DNA of 64,000 nt, from contig NZ_JADWYI010000001.1 in assembly GCF_016904885.1 (NCBI RefSeq), positions 3,534,001 through 3,598,000 on the forward strand, written 5' to 3'. The stretch's first letter is position 1, and every line of letters begins with the position of its first letter. Below the pieces are notes generated by a model. It saw only the letters and a program-made list of their open reading frames with translations, searched no databases and was not told the DNA's origin. Shown piece by piece: positions 34,303 to 43,213 of this stretch. A program made the position numbers and the translations under genes. Source of the DNA: Archangium primigenium (GTDB taxonomy: Bacteria > Myxococcota > Myxococcia > Myxococcales > Myxococcaceae).

Positions 34303-36069
34303 CTACCCCAGCTCCTCCCACGGGGTGCCGAGCCAGGCCTGGAAGGCGGTCTTCTGGGCCTCGGTGGGCTTGTCCACGCGGGCGATCCAGAGCGCGTCCG
34401 AGGGCTTCTGGCCGAGCACCACGGGCACCTCCACCAGCCGGTCCCGGCGAAACAGCGTGAGGTGCACGGTGTCGCCGGGGAGCTTGTCCTCGCAGCGCGA
34501 CAGCAGGCCGGCGCTGTCCACCCGCCAGCCGTCGAGCGCCACGATCTCGTCGTCCGCGTACACCCCGGCCTCTTGCGCGGGCGAGCCCTCCACGATGGAG
34601 GCGAAGGCGCCGCCGCTCCGGGGGGTGATGCCGAGCCAGCCCCGGGGGCGGGCCTCGCTCCGGGCGCGGGGCGCGGGCGTGCCGCCGCGATCGCTCGTGG
34701 ACTCACGGGGACGCGCCCGCACCTCCAGGCCCACGTGGGCGAACACGGCGTAGTCCAGCTCCTCCGTGCCGCGCACCGCCCGGTCGAAGAAGGCCCTCAA
34801 GTCCTTCCCCGCCACCTCCGAGGCCAGCGCCTCCACGCCCTCCTCGGGCACGCCGGCGCCATCGCCGTGGCGCTCCCACAGCACGCGCATCAGGTCGTCC
34901 AGGCCCCGCGCGTCCGCCGTGGCGCGCCGCAGCTCCAGGTCCAGCAGCACCGCCACCACCTCGCCCTTGAGGTAGTAGGAGATGGCGCTGTTGGGGCTGT
35001 GCTCGTCCGGCCGGTAGTGCTTCACCCAGCACACGAAGGAGGACTCGGCGAGCGTCTGCGCCTTGCGCCCCGGGGTGCCCTGGAGCGCCGACAACGTCTC
35101 GCCCAGGCGGACGAGGTAGCGGCTGGCGCTCATCAGCCCCGCGCGCAGCACCATGCGGTTGTCGTAGTAGGAGGTGACGCCCTCGAAGGCCCACAAGAGC
35201 GTGGTGTAGTTCTCCTGCGCGTAGTCCACGGGCACGAAGGCGCGGGGTTTGATGCGCTTGACGTTCCACAGGTGGAAGTACTCGTGGGCGGCCAGGGTGA
35301 GGAAGTCCTCCCAGCCGCGCGGGCTGTGCAGCCCCACGCGCGGAAACAGCAGCGCCGTGGACGCCTGGTGCTCCAGCCCCCCCCGGCCCTTGTCCGTGAG
35401 GTAGACGAGGAACAGGTAGCGCTTCATGGGCAGGCCGCCGAAGAGCCGGGCCTGGGTCTCGCACAGGCGCTGCAGCTCCACGCACAGCCGCGCCGGATCC
35501 GGCACGGTGTCGCCCCACACCACCACCTCGTGGGGCACCCCCGCGGCACTGAAGGTAAGGGGTGTGTGGGGCCCGACCTCGAAGGGGCTGTCCACCAGCG
35601 CGTCGTAGCTGTCCGCCACGAAGACGCCGTCGTGCGCGTCCAGCGCGGTGAAGGCACGCCAGCCCGGCGGGGCCTCCACGGTGACGTGGTGGGCGAGCCC
35701 GCGCGTGGCCTCGGTGTAGAGAAAGAGCGTGGCGCCGTTGAAGTAGGCGTGGCTGCCGTCCAGGTGGCTCGTGCGCACGGACAGCTCGTGGGCGTACACG
35801 CGGTAGGCGAGGGTGACGGCCACGCCCCGGGCCTCCACCCGCCAGGTGCGCTTGTCCGCGCGGCGCACCGCGAGCGGCTGGCCGTCCGGGCCCTGGGCGC
35901 TCACGTCCTGCACGTGGCGCGAGAACTCCCGCACCATGTAGCTGCCGGGCGTCCACACCGGCAGCACGGCGTCGAGCAGGTCGGGACCCGGGGGGAAGGT
36001 GGCCCGCACCTCGAAGAGGTGCGTGTGCGGCCGTGGCATCGAGACGCGGTAGTGGACCCCTTGCGACAT
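34303..36069 (-). CDS. M61-family metallopeptidase (glycyl aminopeptidase type) with PDZ domain
   Basis: Protein of 588 residues beginning at 36069, preceded by AAGGGGAG as ribosome binding site. The zinc site is HEYFHLWNVKRIKP (about 265-278) with the third ligand in WAFEGVTSYYD; GRGGLEHQAST just before it is the M61 exopeptidase signature. An N-terminal beta domain (about 1-180, VWTPGSYMVREFSRHV) and a C-terminal PDZ domain (about 470-550, GWLGITPRSGGAFASIVEGS) complete the family layout. No signal peptide is seen, so it probably works in the cytoplasm on short peptides. Confidence 0.92.
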   Translation of the reverse strand: MSQGVHYRVSMPRPHTHLFEVRATFPPGPDLLDAVLPVWTPGSYMVREFSRHVQDVSAQGPDGQPLAVRRADKRTWRVEARGVAVTLAYRVYAHELSVRTSHLDGSHAYFNGATLFLYTEATRGLAHHVTVEAPPGWRAFTALDAHDGVFVADSYDALVDSPFEVGPHTPLTFSAAGVPHEVVVWGDTVPDPARLCVELQRLCETQARLFGGLPMKRYLFLVYLTDKGRGGLEHQASTALLFPRVGLHSPRGWEDFLTLAAHEYFHLWNVKRIKPRAFVPVDYAQENYTTLLWAFEGVTSYYDNRMVLRAGLMSASRYLVRLGETLSALQGTPGRKAQTLAESSFVCWVKHYRPDEHSPNSAISYYLKGEVVAVLLDLELRRATADARGLDDLMRVLWERHGDGAGVPEEGVEALASEVAGKDLRAFFDRAVRGTEELDYAVFAHVGLEVRARPRESTSDRGGTPAPRARSEARPRGWLGITPRSGGAFASIVEGSPAQEAGVYADDEIVALDGWRVDSAGLLSRCEDKLPGDTVHLTLFRRDRLVEVPVVLGQKPSDALWIARVDKPTEAQKTAFQAWLGTPWEELG

Positions 36070-36103
36070 GCCAGCTCCCCTTGTCCGGGCACTGCCCGGC
36101 AGG

Positions 36104-37549
36104 TTACTTCGCGCGCACCAGGATGGCGCCGAAGAATCCATCCGTGCCGTGCAAGTGCGGGGCGAGCCGCAGGTAGGGCCCCGCGCTCACCCGGGCGCCC
36201 AGCTCCGCGCCCAGCTCCTCGGCCACCGGCCGCACCGAGAACTCCGGGTGCCGGGAGAGGAAGTCCTCCACCACCGCCTCGTTCTCCTCGCGCAGCACGC
36301 TGCACGTGCCGTAGATGAGCCGCCCGCCGGGCTTCACCAGGTGGGAGAAGCGCTCGAGCAGCCGCTTCTGCCGCACCACGTGCTCGGCGAGCATCTCCGC
36401 CGTGAGGCGGTAGCGCGCGTCCGGCTTGCGCCGCAGGGTGCCCGTGCCGCTGCACGGCGCGTCCACCAGCACCCGGTCCGCCTTGCCCTGGAGCGCCGCG
36501 AGCGCCGTGTCCACCTCGGGGCCATCCGAGGGGATGAGCTGGGTGCGCACGTTGTGCACGCCAGCCCGGCGGGTGCGCTTGCGCAGGTCCTCCATGCGCC
36601 CCTCCTCGATGTCCAGCGCGTACAGGTCGCCCCGGTTCTTCATCTGTACGGCGAGCTGCAGCGTCTTGCCGCCCGCGCCCGCGCACGCGTCCACCACCTT
36701 GGTGGGCGGCGCGTCCACGAGCATGCCGAGCAGCTGGCTGCCCTCGTCCTGCAGCTCGAAGGCGCCGTCGCGGAAGGACTCCAGCGAGAAGGCGTTGATG
36801 CGCGTGTCCAGCGTGAGCCCCAGGGGCGACAGGGGCGTGGGCGTGGTGCTCACGCCTTCCTGGGCGAGCCGCGCCCGCAGCCACTCCCGGTCTCCCTTGA
36901 GCCCGTTGACGCGCGCGTTGAGCGGGGCGCGCTCGTTCATCGCCTCGGCGGCCCGCTCGGCATCCGCGCCGAACGTCTCCCGGAAGCGCACCGCCAGGAA
37001 GTCCGGCAGCGACGCGGCGATGGGGAAGCGCTTGTCCGGCGGGAGGCCCTCCAGCGTGCGCGCCGCGTGCGACAAGCCCGACAGGCCCGCGTCGCCCATC
37101 ACCGCGAGCTGGGAGCTGCGCTCCACGTCGGCCACGCTCTCGCCGTGCAGCACGCGCGAGGCGGCCAGGCGCAGCACGTCCTGGTGCGTCCGATCCAGCT
37201 TGGTGAAGCCCCGGTGCGCGTGCTCCAGGAGGAAGTCCACCGTGCGCTGGCGGCGCAAGAGGGCGTACACCCGCTCGGCCACGGCCCGGCGCTCGTTGGA
37301 GTAGAGGTTCTTCTTGTGCCGCAGGGTGAAGTCCAGGGCCCGGTCGGACAGCCGGCCCTCGTGGCGGATGAAGCCATAGGCCTCGAGGCACGCCTGGAGG
37401 ACCAGGTCCTCGCGCACGGGGCGCTCGCCGCGCGGCGCCTGGGAGTCGGGGGACTCCCGGCGGGGGGACTCCCGGCGGGGGGCATCCCGGCGGGAGGAGT
37501 CACGGCGGGGCTGGGAGGCCCGGGGGGGCGGGCGGGGATTCTTCTTCAT
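36104..37549 (-). CDS. RsmB/NOP2-type rRNA (cytosine-5) methyltransferase
   Basis: Protein of 481 residues from the ATG at 37549; an in-frame ATG at 37585 is an alternative start. A basic, Arg/Pro/Ser repeat head (1-45) precedes a NusB-like RNA-binding domain (about 50-170) and the SAM-dependent domain: DACAGAGGKTLQLA (SAM loop), DAPCSGTGTLRRKPD (motif IV Cys) and YGTCSVLREENE (motif VI catalytic Cys). Both catalytic cysteines of m5C methyltransferases are present. The target is likely rRNA; the exact position is not inferable. Confidence 0.92.
   Translation of the reverse strand: MKKNPRPPPRASQPRRDSSRRDAPRRESPRRESPDSQAPRGERPVREDLVLQACLEAYGFIRHEGRLSDRALDFTLRHKKNLYSNERRAVAERVYALLRRQRTVDFLLEHAHRGFTKLDRTHQDVLRLAASRVLHGESVADVERSSQLAVMGDAGLSGLSHAARTLEGLPPDKRFPIAASLPDFLAVRFRETFGADAERAAEAMNERAPLNARVNGLKGDREWLRARLAQEGVSTTPTPLSPLGLTLDTRINAFSLESFRDGAFELQDEGSQLLGMLVDAPPTKVVDACAGAGGKTLQLAVQMKNRGDLYALDIEEGRMEDLRKRTRRAGVHNVRTQLIPSDGPEVDTALAALQGKADRVLVDAPCSGTGTLRRKPDARYRLTAEMLAEHVVRQKRLLERFSHLVKPGGRLIYGTCSVLREENEAVVEDFLSRHPEFSVRPVAEELGAELGARVSAGPYLRLAPHLHGTDGFFGAILVRAK
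37448..37507 (-). repeat. 15-bp tandem repeat encoding RRxSP units
   Basis: Four in-frame units near the start of the methyltransferase gene encode RRDSS, RRDAP, RRESP, RRESP; the last two units are identical in DNA. The product is a basic disordered head, plausible for RNA contact, and the tract is a site for length variation in steps of five residues. Confidence 0.7.
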
Positions 37550-37675
37550 GGACACGAGGCTCCGGAAATCTTCAGGCAGGCGCATCGCATCCCGGACGCG
37601 CGATGACAAGGGCGGAAGGGGCCGCCGGGCCGCTTCCGGGCCCCGGCGCGCCCCTTGGGCGCCCGGGGCGGGCCT

Positions 37676-39088
37676 CTAGCGCCGGCGGCGGCGCAGGGCA
37701 CTTCCGAGCACCAGCAGGGCCCCGGGCAGCAGCGCCATGGCGGGTCCCGCCGAGCACCCGCCGGCCACGGAGTTCAGGCCCTCGGGGTCATCCAGGTCCT
37801 TGTCCGAGGGCAGGGTGGGGGTGCTGCCCGAGGAGCCGGGGATGGAGGGCGGCGTCGTCGAGTCGCCCGGAGCGGGGGTCTCCGCGGGCGTGCCCGGCGC
37901 GGGCTCGGCCGCCTCCGGGGGCAGGGTCTTGGTGAGGGAGAAGGTGTCCATCGCCTTGCCCGAGGGCGTGAGCATCTGGGCGGTGAGGGTGCCGCCCTCG
38001 ACCTTCACGTCGAGGTAGCCGTGGTCGCCGTTGTTGCGCAGCACGGACCAGGAGGGCTTGCTGCTCAGGCCCATGTCCCGCAGGCTCGCGCCGCCGCTGC
38101 CCACCACCAGGTACACCGGCGCCCGGGTGCCCGAGCGCGCCGGCGCGTCGCCCACCATGGGCTGGCTGCGCTCGTAGTCGTGGTCATGCCCGGTGAGCAC
38201 CAGGTCCACGCCGTACTTCTCGAACAGGGGGGCGAACTGCTTGCGGATGTTCAGCTGGGAGCCGTGCTCGCCGCTGCTCCACGGCGGGTAGTGCATGTAG
38301 GCGATCTTCCAGGGCGCGTTGCTCGCGGCCAGATCCTCCTCCACCCACTTGCGCTGGTTCTCCGGGGTGCAGCGGCTCGTGGGGGCCAGGCCCAGCGCGC
38401 AGCTCGAGTCGATGCCCACGAAGTGCACGAAGCCCCAGTCGAACGAGTAGTAGGACTCGCCGCCGGTGGAGCTGGTGGGCAGGTAGAGGTTGTCGAAGTA
38501 GGGCTGGCCCTTGTTCGTCTCGTACTCGTGGTTGCCGGGCACGGCGAAGAAGGGCACCTGCGCGAGCAGGGGCGCCATGGGCTCGAAGAGGTTGCGCTGG
38601 AACTCGGCCTCGGTGCCCGCCTCGTAGGCGTTGTCCCCCAGGGCGAGGAAAAGCTCCGGCGTGCGGCCGAGCATGGCGCGCGCCACCTCGACCTGATCCC
38701 GGCTGTTGGAACCGAAGTCGCCCACGGCGGTGAAGTGCACACGGCGCACGCCGGGCTTGGAGGCGGTGGAGAAGGTGACGGGGTTGGTGCGCACGCCGCA
38801 CGCGTCCACCACGTAGGTGTAGGCGGTGCCCGGCTCGAGGCCCGTGAGCTCGATCGCGTGCCGGGTCCCCTGGTTGGGGGCCTTGGCCTGCTGATCCGTG
38901 CTGCCGTGGGTGCCGTAATAGACGGTGGGGGCGCAGGAGGCGGCCACCCGGAAGGCGACGAGGGCGCTGTCGGTGCCCACCTTCTGGAGGTAGGGCTCGC
39001 GCGCCAGACCCGCGGCCCGCGCAGGGGCGGCTGTCACCAGGGAAAGCGCGGTCACGGCGCCGAGCGCCAGGGAGTGCAGTCGGTGCAT
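37676..39088 (-). CDS. Secreted purple-acid-type metallophosphatase with MYXO-CTERM tail
   Basis: Protein of 470 residues. Signal peptide to ARAAG, a fibronectin-like N-terminal domain (about 25-115), then a metallophosphoesterase core with all five motif blocks: VGDFGSN, LGDNAYE, GNHEYE, MHYPPW and GHDHDYER (about 125-305). A Pro/Thr linker leads to GGCSAGPAM, a hydrophobic helix and RRRRR, the MYXO-CTERM sorting tail. It should hydrolyse phosphate esters at the cell surface or in the periplasm with two metal ions. Confidence 0.92.
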   Translation of the reverse strand: MHRLHSLALGAVTALSLVTAAPARAAGLAREPYLQKVGTDSALVAFRVAASCAPTVYYGTHGSTDQQAKAPNQGTRHAIELTGLEPGTAYTYVVDACGVRTNPVTFSTASKPGVRRVHFTAVGDFGSNSRDQVEVARAMLGRTPELFLALGDNAYEAGTEAEFQRNLFEPMAPLLAQVPFFAVPGNHEYETNKGQPYFDNLYLPTSSTGGESYYSFDWGFVHFVGIDSSCALGLAPTSRCTPENQRKWVEEDLAASNAPWKIAYMHYPPWSSGEHGSQLNIRKQFAPLFEKYGVDLVLTGHDHDYERSQPMVGDAPARSGTRAPVYLVVGSGGASLRDMGLSSKPSWSVLRNNGDHGYLDVKVEGGTLTAQMLTPSGKAMDTFSLTKTLPPEAAEPAPGTPAETPAPGDSTTPPSIPGSSGSTPTLPSDKDLDDPEGLNSVAGGCSAGPAMALLPGALLVLGSALRRRRR

Positions 39089-39209
39089 GAATCCTCCGGT
39101 CCGAATCATTCGGACTCGGAGTGCAACCGTTCGCCGCCGGACATCCATCCACGATTCAGCGGAGCCCGTGCCCGGGGAGCAGGCGGCCAGGGGGGCGCCT
39201 GCTCCGGAC

Positions 39210-39722
39210 TCACCCCAACACGCCCGCGAGGAGACCGGGGCCGAACATGAGGCCGAGCGTGACCCATCCGACGCGCTTGCGGCGGAAGTCCCATCGCGGG
39301 CCCGGGGCGTCGTTCTTGTGCTCCTGGCAGTCCTCGCACAGAGGGGGCTCGCCCGGCGCGTCACAGTGCGCGCACAGGAAGGTGTCACACCCCGAGCAGA
39401 CCCCCGTGGAGACCTCTCCGTGCACCGGGCAGGGAGGGGGCGCCTCTTCCTCCACGCCCGCGGCAAGCGCGGCGGCCCGCTGCTCCGGCGTCTCCACGTG
39501 GGCGTCGAGGAGTGCCAGGGCCCGCTCGAGGTTCTTCCGGGCCACCAGCACGCGCACGTCGATGATGGCACCGCCCAGCGCGGGACCGAGCATCCCACTG
39601 TGATGCTCGCCCTGGACGACACAGTCGATGTCATCCGAGTCGAGCAGGGCGCGCAGCGTCGAGGCCTCGGCCGGGTCGGCGCAGGTGGTGAGCAGGCAGA
39701 GATCCGATTCCGACGTGTGCAT
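39210..39722 (-). CDS. DUF2007-like protein with zinc finger and C-terminal helix
   Basis: Protein of 170 residues. Residues about 5-75 follow the DUF2007 putative signal-transducer pattern (ADPAEASTLRALLDSDDIDC, then VRVLVARKNLERALALLD). A B-box-like zinc cluster follows (CPVHGEVSTGVCSGCDTFLC and CEDCQEHK, about 98-134), then a short C-terminal membrane helix (VTLGLMFGPGLLAGVLG). The same B-box type occurs in the membrane protein at 32836. Role unknown. Confidence 0.75.
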   Translation of the reverse strand: MHTSESDLCLLTTCADPAEASTLRALLDSDDIDCVVQGEHHSGMLGPALGGAIIDVRVLVARKNLERALALLDAHVETPEQRAAALAAGVEEEAPPPCPVHGEVSTGVCSGCDTFLCAHCDAPGEPPLCEDCQEHKNDAPGPRWDFRRKRVGWVTLGLMFGPGLLAGVLG

Positions 39723-39846
39723 GGGAACCCCCAGGGCGAAGAAGGAGCGTGTCCGCTGCTTCCCTTGCAACAGCGGGCATGCGCGAAGACGTCCAACGGG
39801 CGCCTGGTTTCTCCTCTGCTCTCCCTGGGGCCGTACACTGCGACGC

Positions 39847-40287
39847 ATGCAGACCGATGCGGTCCCTCCGTCCCGCCCCCGGATGCTCCTGGTGCCAGCC
39901 GTGCTGCTCGTCGTCGTGCTGGGACTGGGCTCGCGCTCCGGGATGGCCCGACACGCGCTGCCGCGCTTCCTCACCGCCTACGCGGGGGACACGCTGTGGG
40001 CCACGCTCGTCTACCTGGGGCTGTTCGTGCTCTGGCCCCGGCTGTCCGTGGGGCGCGCGGCGGCGGGGAGTCTGGGCTTCGCGGTGCTCATCGAATGCAG
40101 CCAGCTCTTCCACCCCCCCTGGCTGGATGAACTCCGGTCGCACACCCTCGTCGCCCTGGTGCTGGGCCGAGGGTTCCTCGTGTCGGATCTCTTCTGCTAC
40201 GCGGTGGGCGTGGCGCTCGGCGTGGGGCTTGACGTGGGGTTCTTCTCCCGAGCCGCCTGGCGGGTGAACCCAAGGGGCTCACCCTAG
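39847..40287 (+). CDS. DUF2809-family membrane protein
   Basis: Protein of 146 residues with four hydrophobic helices. Conserved features of DUF2809 are visible: LGLGSRSG near the start, YAGDTLWATLVYLGL in the middle, IECSQLF and WLDELRSHTLVALVLGRGF, then DLFCYAVG. The family has no established function. The short C-terminus is Arg/Pro-rich. It converges with the hydrolase gene at 40292, only 4 bp away. Confidence 0.82.
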   Translation: MQTDAVPPSRPRMLLVPAVLLVVVLGLGSRSGMARHALPRFLTAYAGDTLWATLVYLGLFVLWPRLSVGRAAAGSLGFAVLIECSQLFHPPWLDELRSHTLVALVLGRGFLVSDLFCYAVGVALGVGLDVGFFSRAAWRVNPRGSP

Positions 40288-40291
40288 CGAC

Positions 40292-41590
40292 TCAGGACGG
40301 CAGGCCGGCCTGGGGCACGTAGCCGGAGAAGCCGTGGTTCTGGAACGGATCGCCGTAGATGGGCCCGGGGTTGGGCGCGACGACGACGCGCTGCCCGTTC
40401 GCGATGGCCTTGGCCGCGTTGGACGGCAGGCCCATGCCCAGGGGGCCGGAGACGGGGTCCCCGGGGTGGATCACGTGCGTGTAGTTCGGCCCCGAGGGGT
40501 AGGACGCGGCGGCGCCCCCGAAGGTCTGCACGTTGAAGTTGCTCATGGTCTGCTCGACCTGGGCCGCGCTCATGCCCTGGGCGCGCAGGTTGTCCTTCGT
40601 CTGCTGCAGGGCATCGCTGGTGATGATGCCGCCCTGGCTGTGCGCCGCCACCTGCACCGGCCCGCCGGACTGGGCGGCCTGGGTCATCAGGCGGGTGAGG
40701 GTGTTGGTCGCCGCGTTGCCGGGCAGGCTGATCCGGTCGCCGCCCGCCTGGGCCACGTCGGGGACGAACCCGTTGGTGCCGTTGTGGACGCAGATGACGT
40801 TGGCCCCGGTCTCGTTGGCCAGCTGCTGCGCGGCCTTCGCCTGATCCGGGCTGTTGGTCAGGATGCCGTTGGTGAAGAGGATGGTGGGCCGGGGCGCGTT
40901 CGGATCCTGTCCTTCCGGCGTGAAGGGGTGGACCTGGTCGGCCGGCGTGTTGGGCGGATAGGCCGTGGGACCCGTGGGGCCGGCGCCGACGATCCAGCCG
41001 TCATCGGGATCCACCGACACGCCCGGCACGCCCGTGGCCTGGGGCTCCTGGACGGGCCGCGCACCCGGAGGCAGGGTCGTGCCCGGCGCCGTGGTGCCAA
41101 AGCCCGGGGCCGGATCGGGCGCGTAGTTGCCCGTGCCATGCAGGGCCGTGCCGAGGACATCGAGCCCCCGCTGCGTCACATCGGCCGTGCCCTGAGCGAG
41201 ATCCTTCGCGCCCTGGACCGCGCCATTGAAGAGGTCCTGCGCGCCCTGAGCCGCGCCGTGGGCGAGGTCCTGCGCGCCCTGGACCGTGTCCTGCGCGAGG
41301 TCCTGGACTCCCTCGGCCGCGCCGTGGGCGAGGTCCTGGATGCCCTGGCCCAGGTTCTGGATGCCCTGACCCAGACCTCCGAGGAAGCCCGCCGGCTGGG
41401 CCTGGGCCGTGCCCTGGGCCTGGACGCCCGCGAAGCGGCTCGCGGCGGACGTCGGCTGGAAGGTGTCCTTGCTGGGGATGACCGGCGGCTGGGCCTGGGT
41501 CGCGGGCGCCTGGGCGCTCGGGGCCGCCTTGGGCGCGGGAGGAGGCGGGGGCGGGGGCGGAGGACGCGGCGTCAGGCGACTGATGGTCAT
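40292..41590 (-). CDS. Alpha/beta-hydrolase-like protein with 11-residue amphipathic repeats
   Basis: Protein of 432 residues without signal peptide. It opens with a run of about ten Pro, then six tandem 11-residue repeats (73-138) of the form xQDLAxGAxxG that should make a long amphipathic helix like apolipoprotein or LEA repeats. The C-terminal half (about 215-432) looks like a lipase-type alpha/beta hydrolase: TILFTNGILT, the nucleophile elbow AAHSQGG, and a late GDPVSG / NHG region for Asp and His. The repeats might attach it to lipid surfaces; catalysis and location are inferred. Convergent with the DUF2809 gene. Confidence 0.78.
   Translation of the reverse strand: MTISRLTPRPPPPPPPPPAPKAAPSAQAPATQAQPPVIPSKDTFQPTSAASRFAGVQAQGTAQAQPAGFLGGLGQGIQNLGQGIQDLAHGAAEGVQDLAQDTVQGAQDLAHGAAQGAQDLFNGAVQGAKDLAQGTADVTQRGLDVLGTALHGTGNYAPDPAPGFGTTAPGTTLPPGARPVQEPQATGVPGVSVDPDDGWIVGAGPTGPTAYPPNTPADQVHPFTPEGQDPNAPRPTILFTNGILTNSPDQAKAAQQLANETGANVICVHNGTNGFVPDVAQAGGDRISLPGNAATNTLTRLMTQAAQSGGPVQVAAHSQGGIITSDALQQTKDNLRAQGMSAAQVEQTMSNFNVQTFGGAAASYPSGPNYTHVIHPGDPVSGPLGMGLPSNAAKAIANGQRVVVAPNPGPIYGDPFQNHGFSGYVPQAGLPS
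41177..41374 (-). repeat. Six 33-bp tandem repeats inside the hydrolase gene
   Basis: The DNA encodes six consecutive 11-residue units: LGQGIQNLGQG, IQDLAHGAAEG, VQDLAQDTVQG, AQDLAHGAAQG, AQDLFNGAVQG and AKDLAQGTADV. Unit length is constant and codon use is similar in the Q-D-L core, indicating expansion by duplication. Confidence 0.8.
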
Positions 41591-41728
41591 GGGCTCGGGC
41601 CTCGCGGAAGACGGAATCGGTGGCCCCAGATGTGGGGCTCACCATTACATTCTCGAAATTCGCGAAGAGAAGTTGCGCGCCCGCGTCTTGGCGGACCGCG
41701 TCGTCGCTCCGAGTGGCACGCCGCGCTG

Positions 41729-42703
41729 TCATTTGACGTCGATCTGGCCGGGCGGCTGGGGGCGCTCCCTCAAGTCGGCACGGGCCGAGCTCCAAGCGGG
41801 ATCGCCCGGGTACAACACACTGCGCAGGTACGCCCAGGTCATCCGCTGCACCACGGCGACCCGCTCGGGGTTCTCGTCCGTGGTCTCCGTCACCTGGTAG
41901 CCGGAGATGCCGCCAAGCATGTGCCCTCCGCCGAACAGCGTGAGCAGCGCATTGGCGCCCGGGCTCAAGGTGTAGGCGTCCTTGAACCACCCGGGCCCGA
42001 CGACCGTCAGCGGTGAGTGGTCCTGATCCCCCCAGACCACGAGGGTGGGCGTCTTCATCCCGGCGTAGCTCTGATTCAGGTAGGGGAAGCGTTCGACCGC
42101 GAGGGGGCTGAGCGCGTCGCCCCCTCGGCCCCCCGCGCAGAGGAGCACACCCACCTTGATGCGAGGGTCGGACAGGTCCTCGCCCACGCTCCCGTCGAAC
42201 CCCAGCGTCCTCGTGCCCAGCAACAGGCCGGTGGTCTGTGCGCCGAACGAGTGCCCGACCGCGGCGATGCGGCTGGGGTCGAGGCGGCCCGCGAGGCCCG
42301 GGACGGCCCGTTCGAGGACATCCAGTTGATCGAGAATGCGTTGGAGGTCGGCGACGCGGGTCCGCCAGATGAACGGCCTCCGGGCATCCTCCGGAGGGAG
42401 ACCCAACCGCCTGGAATCGAGGAAGGTGGGCTGAATCACGACGAAGCCACGTGCCGCCCAGTAGTTCGCGAGGGGGGCATAGCCGTCCATGGACGATCCG
42501 AAGCCGTGGGAGAAGACGATGATCGGCAGCGCGCTGCCCACCGCGGGCGCGGAAACGCGCACCAGGAGATCCTCGCCCCGTCCCGGCGCCGGCAACACGA
42601 CCGGACTCGCGGAGATGACGGGGACGGGCGCGTTCAAGGCCTCGTCCCGAGGCAGGGCGAGCGGCTCGGCCAGCGGATGGTGTTTGGAGTGCTCCGAGGA
42701 CAT
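41729..42703 (-). CDS. Alpha/beta hydrolase (chlorophyllase / PAF-acetylhydrolase type)
   Basis: Protein of 324 residues from the ATG at 42703, six bases after AGGAG. The oxyanion region is IIVFSHGFGSSMDGY, the nucleophile elbow is AAVGHSFGAQTTGLLLG, and later Asp and His sit in VVWGDQDHSPL and FGGGHMLGG. No signal peptide. It resembles dienelactone-hydrolase and PAF-acetylhydrolase-like esterases acting on small esters. It is divergent from an HxlR regulator with a 102-bp shared promoter region, an arrangement that suggests control by that regulator. Confidence 0.87.
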   Translation of the reverse strand: MSSEHSKHHPLAEPLALPRDEALNAPVPVISASPVVLPAPGRGEDLLVRVSAPAVGSALPIIVFSHGFGSSMDGYAPLANYWAARGFVVIQPTFLDSRRLGLPPEDARRPFIWRTRVADLQRILDQLDVLERAVPGLAGRLDPSRIAAVGHSFGAQTTGLLLGTRTLGFDGSVGEDLSDPRIKVGVLLCAGGRGGDALSPLAVERFPYLNQSYAGMKTPTLVVWGDQDHSPLTVVGPGWFKDAYTLSPGANALLTLFGGGHMLGGISGYQVTETTDENPERVAVVQRMTWAYLRSVLYPGDPAWSSARADLRERPQPPGQIDVK

Positions 42704-42805
42704 GGTCATCTCCTGGGTGACGCGTCGAGGTGTCTCCATCGTGAGAGGGGCGCCCCTGGATGAGAAGACGGCACTTTCGCCGCAGGAACGCACCTGGAGG
42801 TAACC
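42704..42805. promoter_or_regulatory. Shared promoter region of hydrolase and HxlR genes
   Basis: A 102-bp divergent gap. HxlR proteins commonly bind between themselves and a divergent enzyme gene. Both genes have clear ribosome binding sites here (AGGAG for the hydrolase, GGAGGT for the regulator). I could not define an operator. Confidence 0.4.
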
Positions 42806-43210
42806 ATGGAGAAGGGCCGTCGAAGCACCGCCGAGCCGCTCGTGCGCATGTGCGAGACCGAGGAGTCCACGGCCGTCCGGGAATTCCTGACGAAGGTGGG
42901 CGACAAGTGGAGCATCCTGGTGGTGGTCATGCTCGCGAAGACCCCCCGCAACCGCGCGCGCTTCTCCGAGCTCCAGCGGATGGTGCGTGGGATTTCCCAG
43001 CGCATGCTCACCACCACCCTGCGCGACCTGGAGCGGGATGGCTTCGTGTCGCGTGAAGTCTTTCCCGAGGTGCCGCCGCGGGTGGAATACGAATTGACCC
43101 CACTGGGTCTCGGTTTGATGAAGCCGATGCAGGCGTTGGTCGATTGGATCGGCGGCAACTGGGGCGCGATCAAGACAGCGAGAGCGCGCTTCGACGAGCG
43201 GACGCGATGA
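42806..43210 (+). CDS. HxlR-family transcriptional regulator
   Basis: Winged-helix DNA-binding protein of 134 residues, full length for the family. It shows the HxlR core: a Cys-containing N-terminus (VRMCETEE), VGDKWSILVVVML, RFSELQRMVRGISQRMLT (recognition helix) and LRDLERDGFVSREVFPEVPP followed by VEYELTPLG (wing). The conserved Cys may sense electrophiles or redox change, as in related regulators. Start at 42806 is supported by GGAGGTAACC. It probably controls the divergent hydrolase. Confidence 0.9.
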   Translation: MEKGRRSTAEPLVRMCETEESTAVREFLTKVGDKWSILVVVMLAKTPRNRARFSELQRMVRGISQRMLTTTLRDLERDGFVSREVFPEVPPRVEYELTPLGLGLMKPMQALVDWIGGNWGAIKTARARFDERTR

Positions 43211-43213
43211 GCC

